The translations under genes and the position numbers were made by a program. The notes beneath the pieces were generated by a model. The model was not told the DNA's origin, did not search any database, and saw nothing but the letters and a program-made list of their open reading frames with translations. DNA of 64,000 nt from Arenicola marina (lineage: Eukaryota > Annelida > Polychaeta > Arenicolidae), in the NCBI GenBank assembly GCA_964019135.1, contig OZ025252.1, forward strand, positions 9,192,823 to 9,256,822, in the 5' to 3' direction. How positions within the stretch are numbered: position 1 is the first letter of the stretch; every line of letters begins with the position of its first letter. Shown in pieces: positions 33,401 to 44,100 of the stretch.

Positions 33401-33455
33401 GTCAGTGTACCTGGGGTGTTCCCTCTCTCTATGTCAGTGTACCTGGGGTGTTCCC
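27463..33455 (+). repeat. 6-kb, 32-bp minisatellite
   Basis: About 187 tandem units of 32 bp, containing GTCAGTGTACCTGGGGTGTT followed by a CT run. A minority are 30 bp because one CT is missing. Few substitutions occur, so the array is young or kept uniform. There are no stop codons in any forward frame, which gives three overlapping frames of about 2000 residues. These follow from unit length and composition and are not genes. Confidence 0.97.
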
Positions 33456-34640
33456 GGCAGTATCTCCCCACAAAGTGTGATGATACCATGGTACGCACTT
33501 CAAATCTCACCTTCATCCCATGCGACCCGTTATCTCTTGCTCTCCACCCGCCCCCCTCCACCCGCCAGTCCCGACACAGACCCTCCCCCGCTACCCATCA
33601 TTGTGACACTGTCGGCCGCAATCTATAAATGGCAAGGTCTCTGCTAAATCTGCCACCGTTACCCCCCCCCCCCCCCCACCGTGCTCTCCAAACCCCCCAG
33701 CCCCCAGTCCTTGCTGCTGTCGGCTCCCTGCGTTGAAGTCCCCTCCCCAGTTACGAGCGGTCCATCCACTGAGGCGAGGAGGCTGCGACCCGTTATGCGG
33801 ACACAACCCAGTGATTTGCACACGCACGGTGGACGTCTCGCTGCCTATTATGGCATGCACCCCTTTTTTAAACCGGCCGGTCCAACCCGCTCCGACTGAG
33901 TTTATTGTATGTAAGGAAGTAAGCCGTCACTGGAGTGTGTTTGTAGAGGCCAGTGGTATGTTTGTCGTGTTAGTCGGCGTGTAGACTGCAGTCATAGGTC
34001 CCGGTGGCTGGGCCCTGACCGCGCAGAACCCTCCATCCCGCGCACCACGGGCCTCTTACAGCCAGTCACATATATATGGCGGTCCCTATGGAAGAGAATT
34101 CATCACCTGGGCGACGCTCTCACTCGCCCATGGGTTGTTCCGCGGCAAGTTCTTGCGTTATCCATGTCCTGGAGAATGGTGTCTATGACGGTGTGGAATG
34201 TTACATGACGGAACACATGGAGCATACATATGTGCTGGAGATTTTAAAATGTGCTGAATGGATGCTCTCAAGATTTGAATTTTGAAGTTGGACGTTACCC
34301 CGGATATGGTTGTGGTGACTGGACGCTGTACCGTTGTGAGCGGATACAGAGTGCCGTTCGCCCATTGTGGGACATACCGTTAGTGTGTGTGGGGCCAGCA
34401 CGCACCGCCTAACTCCTCACTCCCTCGGCGGGGGCGGGACAAGGGGGTTGAAGTCCCCCCTCGAGGGTCTGCTTCCTCCCTGGCCCCCTTATCTACCCCG
34501 TCACCCCCGTTTGTGACACTGACCCGGGTTTATTTACACTAAGGCTCGTCTGTTCCTGTCAACTATACGCGGATTGTGACTACATAGAAACTGTATAGTT
34601 CAGACCCCGGGTGTCACCGTGGGTGGCTTCCTGTTTGAAT
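33456..34640. other. no gene securely seen upstream of ASPP exons
   Basis: Mostly unique sequence with a C-run near 33661-33677. Open frames of 65-90 codons exist on both strands without convincing splice context. The Ras-association-like N-terminal domain of ASPP proteins was looked for here and not seen. Confidence 0.4.
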
Positions 34641-34659
34641 ACCGAGGTCGTGGTCGTGG

Positions 34660-34758
34660 TCGGGATAAAACCGTTCGAAGACGCTTTGAAAAATACAGTC
34701 TCAGACAGAGCAGTCTTCGGCTTTCTTGCTTTAAGGATAAGTTGGATTAATCCCCCTC
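34660..34758 (+). promoter_or_regulatory. candidate TATA-type promoter for a short ASPP form
   Basis: GATAAAA at 34664-34670 is followed about 31 bp later by an initiator-like ACAGTC (34695-34700), then a short leader to the ATG at 34766. An in-frame TAA (34748-34750) precedes that ATG. The arrangement suits an alternative promoter, but the motifs are short and could be chance. Confidence 0.3.
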
Positions 34759-34765
34759 ATGGATC

Positions 34766-35128
34766 ATGAAAAGCAAGGACAGGAAACCCAAGAGTACGAA
34801 TTACACATATCCGCGCCATTCCTTCGCCCAACCGATCGGTCTATACTATCAAAGGCCTCCCGCACGTCACATAAATGAAGGCCAGGTTGTTAGTTCAGCT
34901 GCCCCGTCGGCCGCGCCCCCCATCACACGGCGGTCCAAGCCCTGCGTCCCCACGGCCGGACGGGTCCTTGGGGATCTCACCAACACCCCAGAGCACAGTA
35001 GGGCCACGGAGCCGATCCGGAAGGCTCCTCGTCTGTACGAGCTGGTCACGTCGGGATCCGGCGCCATGGATTGGGATCTGCCGCATCTCAGATTCGTGAA
35101 CGCGCAGCTCCAAATCTATGTACAGCTG
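34766..35128 (+). CDS. ASPP exon 1 (or alternative first exon)
   Basis: 121 codons from ATG 34766 to the donor CTG|GTGAGT. It ends in phase 0 and joins exactly to the next exon, which begins [12 protein letters not shown]. The peptide is basic and Pro/Ala-rich (for example [20 protein letters not shown]) and has no counterpart that I recognise in vertebrate ASPP. A stop 18 bp upstream in frame means the exon either starts translation here or begins at an acceptor after 34750. Possible overlap with an internal exon of a longer form. Confidence 0.6.
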
Positions 35129-38100
35129 GTGAGTGGGTGAAGGCGACAGTTCTCGCGCTGTAGCTGTGGCAGTGTTTGTCACTGGGTGTAACAGGCGGAT
35201 GGGGTCCCACGTCTCCAACTGCCCAACAATATGGCTTCCTGATACCGCTCATGTGTATAAACCTTGCCTTAACATGGATCTGCTCTTGATGGTTACGGGT
35301 AGAGGGAGTTCCTTAGCTCAGAGTGCTTCATCTAACCAATTCATTGTCCAAGGAGGTTTCAGGGTCTAATATAGGCTACATGTGAACATGTTGCCATAGT
35401 GAAGTGTCTGACCCGTATCTGTTGCCATAGTGAAGTGTCTGACCCGTATCTGTTGCCATAGTGAAGTGTTTGACCCGTATGTGTTGCCATAGTGAAATTT
35501 TTGACCCGTACGTGTTGCCATAGTGAAGTGTCTGACCCGTATGTGTTGCCATAGTGAAATGTTTGACCCGTACGTGTTGCTATAGTGAAGTGTCTGACCC
35601 GTATGTGTTGCCATAGTGACGTGTATGACCTGTATGTGTTGCCACAGTGATGTGTCCGACCGACATCCCCGTTGCCATGGTGATCTCTCTGACCTTGACC
35701 TCTCCTTGCTTGCAGCTGCCGAGCGGCGTCGACCTGACGCTCTCCGAGCTCCAGGACATGGCCTCTCGCCAGCAGCGCCAGATCGACCAGCAGCAGCAGC
35801 TGTTGGTCGCCAAGGAGCAGCGCCTGAAGTTCCTGAAGCAGCAGGAGCTGCGGCACCAGCAGGTGGCCGGCGAGAACGAGCGGCTGCGGCGCCTGCGCGA
35901 GCGCGTCCAGCAACAGGAAGCCAAGCTGAAGAAGCTGCGCGCGCTGCGAGGCGAGGCCAATGACGTCACGGCCAGCAACAGCAGCCTCAGTGAGTATTGT
36001 ACAGCGTGCTGTGTGTCCTCATCAGTGTCATACATTGTATTGGTATTGTACAGTCTAAAATATATAAAATACATGATATGGAGACCCTCTCCACTCCGTG
36101 TGTTCGTACCGTGCCACTATGATAGATACAGGGGAGGCCATCTCCGCATGGGGGGCATCTCCGCATGGGACACCGGGCCTGGTCGGACACCTAATCTGGG
36201 GCATGCTTTATCCATTCATCCTTCATCGTCCCGGGAGGTTCCTTGGCGGCCAGCCTAGCCGCTGTGAGCAGCAAGGCGGCCTAAGCCACCAAGTCATATG
36301 CATTCTGAGGTATGGGGGTCCTGTAGCCGTATCGGCGCGGGTTATCTGTCTGAGAGAGATACTCGCGAGAGGGGAATCCACTTAGTTTTTACTCAACCCA
36401 TTTTAAGGTTTGGCCGTCGCGGACAGTGTACATCATAAGCTGGGGTTTGGCCGTCGCGGACAGTGTACATCATAAGCTGGGGTTTGGCCGTCGCGGACAG
36501 TGTACATCATAAGCTGGGGTTTGGCCGTCGCGGACAGTGTACATCATAAGCTGGGGTTTGGCCGTCGCGGACAGTGTACATCATAAGCTGGGGTTTGGCC
36601 GTCGCGGACAGTGTACATCATAAGCTGGGGTTTGGCCGTCGCGGACAGTGTACATCATAAGCTGGGGTTTGGCCGTCGCGGACAGTGTACATCATAAGCT
36701 GGGGTTTGGCCGTCGCGGACAGTGTACATCATAAGCTGGGGTTTGGCCGTCGCGGACAGTGTACATCATAAGCTGGGGTTTGGCCGTCGCGGACAGTGTA
36801 CATCATAAGCTGGGGTTTGGCCGTCGCGGACAGTGTACATCATAAGCTGGGGTTTGGCCGTCGCGGACAGTGTACATCATAAGCTGGGGTTTGGCCGTCG
36901 CGGACAGTGTACATCATAAGCTGGGGTTTGGCCGTCGCGGACAGTGTACATCATAAGCTGGGGTTTGGCCGTCGCGGACAGTGTACATCATAAGCTGGGG
37001 TTTGGCCGTCGCGGACAGTGTACATCATAAGCTGGGGTTTGGCCGTCGCGGACAGTGTACATCATAAGCTGGGGTTCGGCCGTCGCGGACAGTGTACATC
37101 ATAAGCTGGGGTTCGGCCGTCGCGGACAGTGTACATCATAAGCTGGGGTTTGGCCGTCGCGGACAGTGTACATCATAAGCTGGGGTTTGGCCGTCGCGGA
37201 CAGTGTACATCATAAGCTGGGGTTCGGCCGTCGCGGACAGTGTACATCATAAGCTGGGGTTTGGCCGTCGCGGACAGTGTACATCATAAGCTGGGGTTTG
37301 GCCGTCGCGGACAGTGTACATCATAAGCTGGGGTTTGGCCGTCGCGGACAGTGTACATCATAAGCTGGGGTTCGGCCGTCGCGGACAGTGTACATCATAA
37401 GCTGGGGTTTGGCCGTCGCGGACAGTGTACATCATAAGCTGGGGTTCGGCCGTCGCGGACAGTGTACATCATAAGCTGGGGTTTGGCCGTCGCGGACAGT
37501 GTACATCATAAGCTGGGGTTTGGCCGTCGCGGACAGTGTACATCATAAGCTGGGGTTTGGCCGTCGCGGACAGTGTACATCATAAGCTGGGGTTTGGCCG
37601 TCGCGGACAGTGTACATCATAAGCTGGGGTTTGGCCGTCGCGGACAGTGTACATCATAAGCTGGGGTTTGGCCGTCGCGGACAGTGTACATCATAAGCTG
37701 GGGTTTGGCCGTCGCGGACAGTGTACATCATAAGCTGGGGTTTGGCCGTCGCGGACAGTGTACATCATAAGCTGGGGTTTGGCCGTCGCGGACAGTGTAC
37801 ATCATAAGCTGGGGTTTGGCCGTCGCGGACAGTGTACATCATAAGCTGGGGTTTGGCCGTCGCGGACAGTGTACATCATAAGCTGGGGTTTGGCCGTCGC
37901 GGACAGTGTACATCATAAGCTGGGGTTTGGCCGTCGCGGACAGTGTACATCATAAGCTGGGGTTTGGCCGTCGCGGACAGTGTACATCATAAGCTGGGGT
38001 TTGGCCGTCGCGGACAGTGTACATCATAAGCTGGGGTTTGGCCGTCGCGGACAGTGTACATCATAAGCTGGGGTTTGGCCGTCGCGGACAGTGTACATCA

Positions 38101-41100
38101 TAAGCTGGGGTTTGGCCGTCGCGGACAGTGTACATCATAAGCTGGGGTTTGGCCGTCGCGGACAGTGTACATCATAAGCTGGGGTTTGGCCGTCGCGGAC
38201 AGTGTACATCATAAGCTGGGGTTTGGCCGTCGCGGACAGTGTACATCATAAGCTGGGGTTTGGCCGTCGCGGACAGTGAACATCATAAGCTGGGGTTTGG
38301 CCGTCGCGGACAGTGTACATCATAAGCTGGGGTTTGGCCGTCGCGGACAGTGTACATCATAAGCTGGGGTTTGGCCGTCGCGGACAGTGTACATCATAAG
38401 CTGGGGTTTGGCCGTCGCGGACAGTGTACATCATAAGCTGGGGTTTGGCCGTCGCGGACAGTGAACATCATAAGCTGGGGTTTGGCCGTCGCGGACAGTG
38501 TACATCATAAGCTGGGGTTTGGCCGTCGCGGACAGTGTACATCATAAGCTGGGGTTTGGCCGTCGCGGACAGTGTACATCATAAGCTGGGGTTTGGCCGT
38601 CGCGGACAGTGTACATCATAAGCTGGGGTTTGGCCGTCGCGGACAGTGTACATCATAAGCTGGGGTTTGGCCGTCGCGGACAGTGAACATCATAAGCTGG
38701 GGTTTGGCCGTCGCGGACAGTGTACATCATAAGCTGGGGTTTGGCCGTCGCGGACAGTGTACATCATAAGCTGGGGTTTGGCCGTCGCGGACAGTGTACA
38801 TCATAAGCTGGGGTTTGGCCGTCGCGGACAGTGTACATCATAAGCTGGGGTTTGGCCGTCGCGGACAGTGTACATCATAAGCTGGGGTTTGGCCGTCGCG
38901 GACAGTGTACATCATAAGCTGGGGTTTGCTATCCTGATTTGCATCAATTCGCGGTTTTTGTTAGTCGTGAAATGATAACAGATAATTGGTATCCGCGCAT
39001 CTCGTAAATGACTCCAGCCTTTAGAACCCCTGAGTGGTAGGAAAGCTGAGACTGGGTAGCGATCTCCCAGTGGTTGCCGCAATCTGCCTGCCGTCGTTGG
39101 CCGTTGGTGAGCGATGGCCTCCTCAATGAACACAATGAGTGGGGAGGGGAGGGCGGGGGTAGGGGTGTTACCGGGAGAGGCCGCTGGTCTCTTCTCTACC
39201 TCGTCCTCGTGGCGTGGCCCACACCATGCCCCGTGTGGTGTGTGGATGTCTCGCTATGGGGCGCCACAGCTACTTGAACGATAACTGGGGCAAGACCGGC
39301 CCGATACATGGTCGTGTCACGTGACCCCGCACCCCGAATCCGGCCTGCGCTCACCTCCAAATCCCAACCACCTCCTCACCCCCACCACCTTCCCACCACA
39401 ACCACCTCCCCACCTCTCCCACCTCCTCACCCCAACCGCCTCCTCACCTCCCCACCTCCCCACCACAACCACCCCAACCACCTGCCCACCCCAAGCACCT
39501 CTCCTACCCCACCACCTTCCGACCCCAACCACCTCTTCACCCCACCACCCCCACCACCGCCCCACCCTCCCCAACTCCCCACCCCGACCACCTCTCCACC
39601 CCACCACCCCCAACATTTCCCCACCCCAACCACCTCTCCACCCCACCACCCCCACCACCTCCCCACCCCAACCACCTCTCCACCCCACCACCCCCACCAG
39701 CTCGCCACCCTCAACACCTCCCCACCCCAACCACCTCTCCACCTCACCACCATCACCACCTCCCCACCCTCCCCACCTCTCTACGCTCCCCACCCACACC
39801 AACTCCCCCCCCCCCCTCCCTTTAGCTCCTCACCACCTCCCCACCATCATCACCTGCCCACCCCTCACCCTCCCCACCGTCACCTCTGACCTCTCGCCTC
39901 TGTCCCGCAGCCTCCGAGTTGGAGTCGATCAAGGCGTTGTTCAGTGAGAAGGAGAAGGAACTGTCGGGGGCCGTCTCCAAGGTCGACCTGCTCACCCGAC
40001 AGCTCCACGACCTCCGCCAGTCGCCAGGGGGCGCCCCGCCGCACTCGCCAGAGGGCAGCACTACGCACAGCCCGTCCGCGCAACAGGAACTGGAGAAATT
40101 GAACGAGGAACTCCAGGTAAGTGAATGCGTAACTACCCCCATCATTGAAACGTGTTACGAACAGACCACGCTGTTGTCAACACTAGCGCGTAAACCTTTG
40201 CTAATTGAAATGGAAAATTATATCAATTAAAAAATGAATGTTTAGAGTTCCATAAAAGTTTGTCCATGAAGAATTTAGGCGGTAGCCTGACTGGTGCTGG
40301 TCCCTATAGATTGTCACCGTGTTTACATGGCCCCCATAACCACCTGTGTGTCACGCTGTCTACATGGCCCCAATAACTACCTGTGTGTCACGCTGTCTAC
40401 ATGGCCCCCATAACCACCTGTGTTTTACGCTGTCTGCCGCAGATGCGGAACAAGTTAAACGAGCAGCTCAACTCCAAGCTGGCTGCACACCGCGAGGTGT
40501 TAGCAGAGCGCAAACAGGAGATGTCCAGGATGGACCAGCGTATCGCCGAGCTACAGGCCCGCCAGCGCAAGAAACGGCAGCAGGAGGCCGCCCGGGCCGG
40601 GGCAGCCCCGTCGGGCACCGCCCCGCCCCTGCCGGACACCGCCCCGCCCGCCCCCTCGGGCGGCGGCTACCCCCGGGGCGGGCGCGTGGTCAGTGTCAAC
40701 GTAGCCGCCGTGGAGCCCTACATCCAGCGGGGGAAGCCGGACCCCCCCGGGGGCGGGGCACCCCTCACGGGGGGCTCCGGGGTGGACGGGGGCCAGAAGG
40801 GCTTCAGCGGCGGGAAGCTGGACCCGAAGTACCAGACTCTGCCTTACAGCATCAAGTTCCCCAGTCTGGAGCCCGACCCCAAAAAGCACAACGGGGCCGC
40901 CCCGGATATCTACGAGGTGGGCCGGGAGCGGCCTCCAGCCAAGGCCGACGGCGGCCGGGGGCAGGGGCCCACGGAGGGAGAGGGGGGAGGGGCGGGCGAG
41001 AAGCAGACCGGCCCGGCGCCGGGTGTGGGGGTGGGAGTGGAGAAGCACAAGCAGCCGCCCAGCTATCAATCTCTGATGGGTTTGCAGCCCTCTGGGCGGG

Positions 41101-44100
41101 CCGTCGGGGACACCCGGACTAAAGCGGAGAGCGGCCCGCCGGGGCCCACCCCCACGGGCCTCCCCGCCCCCGGAGGCGATGGGAAAGGGGCTGCCGGTGA
41201 GCAGGCGCCGCCCCCGACCACCCTCTCCTACCGCCCCACCTTCACGGTACCCAGCCGGAGCAGTGTTTCCATCATGAGCAACTTCGCCCCTCGCCCTTAC
41301 GGCAGTTCGTACGGCGGCAGCATGTCGCCGAGTCGTCCCGGGGACAAACCGCCCCCGACGGACCCCGCGGCCATGTCCATTTCGTCCCCCGCCCCGGCCG
41401 GCGCCGCCCACCCCATGACCTCCACCCCGATGGGGGAGGGGGGTGGGGCGGCCGCGGAGCTGCGGCACCAAGGGGCGTCCCCACCCGGGGTCGCCCCGCC
41501 AGCCCCCACCACCACCACTACCACCTCCGCCGCCTCCCAGCCCATGATGACCCTGGCGCACGGGACCCCCATCCCGGTGGCCTCCGTGCCCGGGGTGAGC
41601 GCGGGGGGTGGGGCCGACCCGTCCACTAAGGTGGACACCTCGTCGTCCTCCGTCAGCTCGGCGCTCTCCGTGCTCACCACCTCCGGGGCGCCCTCTGTCG
41701 GCTCAGCCGGCGGGGCCGCCGCTGCCGCCAAACCTATCTACCGCTACGCCTCAAAGAGCGTCATCGCCAATACGTACATGCGCAAGCTGGGCTCAGAGGC
41801 GCTGGACCAGTACCGCAAAAACATGAACCAGATGTACCAGTCCTTTCAGCCCGGTCACGTGACCGGCGACAGCGACAAGGCGGCCAATCAGGACCAATCG
41901 CAGGCGGCCAGCCCCACCGCCCGCGTGTCCCCCCTCAATTATCGCCCAGAGGGCGGCAGTGCGTCCGACCCGACGCGAGGCGGGTCACCCCCCCGGGACC
42001 TTCCCGACGGCAGCGTGATCAGCCGCCGAGCCGACCCCTCGCTAGCCAACGGCCCCGCCCCCTACCGGCGGGAGATGCCGCCCTATAACATTGACCCGGT
42101 CAAGTTCCGCCCCAACGCGCCCCGCCCCTTGCGGCGGCGTTTGTCATCGGGCGGGGAGAGTCCGCAGGCTGGCGGGCCCGGCGGGCGCTTCCGGTCAGGT
42201 CCTCAGCGCCGGGACAGCGACGATGACGTGTTCGTCAACCAGCCGCCGCCGGGGGCCGGCATCAGTCACGTGGCCCCTGACGTCATCAGGGTGGACGCTT
42301 CCCTGCGCGACGACGGCCTCCCGTCTTCCCCTCCCCCTCCCCCACCCTCGGCCCCCGCCTCGCTGCACCCTTCGGCCTCCCCGCAGGAGTCGGCCCCTCC
42401 CCCGCCCTCAGCCCCCACCGGCCGCAGCGTGCCGCTGGCGCTGCGCAAGAAGAAGACGAACCTACGGACGAAGGACTCGTCGCGCCCCTCGCGGAGAGTG
42501 AGCTTCGACCCTCTGGCGCTCTTACTGGACGCCTCGCTGGAGGGGGAACTCGACCTGGTGCGGCGGACCGCTAAGGAGGTCAGTGCCCGGGGGTGACGGC
42601 AGGGTGGGTGCCCGAGGGTGACGGCAGGGTGGGTGCCCCGAGCGAAGGGGATGGTCGGTGCCCGAGGGTGACGGGAGGGTGGTTGCCCGGGGGTAACAGG
42701 AGGGTGGGTGCCCGGGGGTAACAGGAGGGTGGGTGCCCGGGGGTTACGGAAGGGTGGGCGCCCCGGGGTAAAGGGAGGGTGGCTGCCCGAGGGTGACAGG
42801 AGGGTGGGTGCCCGAAGGTGACAGGAGGGTGGGTGCCCGAGGGTTACGGGAGGTGGGTGCCTGGGAATTAAGGGGAGGGGGGGGGGGGGTGCCCGAGGGT
42901 GATAAGGGGGTGCCAGGGAGTGTGGGTGCCCGAGGGTGATAGGGGGGTGCCAGGCAGTGTGGGTGCCCGAGGGTGATAGGACGGTGCCAGGGAGTGTGGG
43001 GCCTAAGTACCCCGTCAATGTCCAAGGGCCGCATTCCTAATCCCCTTGTAGCTTGATATTAGACAGACCTATAGCAATTTATGTGCCGTATCTGTTTTTG
43101 CCATGTTAAATTGAAACGGAAACTAGATCTTGGTGTATATGAGCATAGCCCCCGTTCCCTGTGTTCACACTGTTGTTTAATCGCCAGGTGCCTGACCCCA
43201 GCCTGCCCAATGATGAGGGGATCACCGCTCTCCACAACGCAATATGTGCTGGACATTTCGAGATTGTCAAGTTCCTGGTGGAGTTCGGCTGCAACGTGAA
43301 CGCACCCGACAGCGACGGCTGGTAAGTGTGGGTGGATACTGTGGGTAAGAGGGGTGTGGATACTGTGGGTAGGAGGGGTGTGGATACCGGGGGGAGGAGG
43401 AGTGGATACTGTGGGTAGGAGGGGTGTGGATACTGTGGGTAGGAGGGGTGTGGATACTGTGGGTAGGAGGGGTGTGGATACCGGGGGCAGGAGGAGTGGA
43501 TACTGTGGGTAGGAGGGGTGTGGATACTGTGTGTAGGAGGGGTGTGGATACTGTGGGTAGGAGGGGTGTGGATACTGTGGGTAGGAGGGGTGTGGATACT
43601 GTGTGTAGGAGGGGTGTGGATACTGTGGGTAGGAGGGGTGTGGATACTGTGGGTAGGAGGGGTGTGGATACCGGGGGGAGGAGGGGTGTGGATACTGTGG
43701 GTAGGAGGGGTGTGGCTACTGTGGGTAGGAGGGTTTGATACTGTGGGTAGGAGGGGTGTGGATACTGTGGGTAGGAGGGGTGTGGATACCGGGGGGAGGA
43801 GGGGTGTGGATACTGTGGGTAGGAGGGGTGTGGCTACTGTGGGTAGGAGGGTTTGATACTGTGGGTAGGAGGGGTGTGGATACTGTGGGTAGGAGGGGTG
43901 TGAATACCGGGGGGAGGAGGGGTGTGGATACTGTGGGTAGGAGGGGTGTGGCTACTGTGGGTAGGAGGGTTTGATACTGTGGGTAGGAGGGGTGTGGATA
44001 CCAGGACCAGGACCGTATATTAATACCCCCTATCTCTCTCTCTCTCTCTCTCTCTGTGCAGGACCCCGCTGCACTGTGCCGCCTCCTGTAACAACCTGGC

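Noticed and set aside
27338..33647. Three forward open frames of about 2000-2100 residues
   Set aside because: They are the same 32-bp repeat read in three phases; the openness follows from unit length and lack of stops. No domain, start context or flanking exon supports them.
34076..34285. A 69-codon frame starting MAVPMEENSSPGRRSHS
   Set aside because: It has no in-phase splice junction to the ASPP exons and no similarity to the ASPP N-terminus.
36408..38927. CRISPR array
   Set aside because: Units are contiguous and identical with no variable spacers, there are no cas genes, and the setting is an intron of an animal gene.
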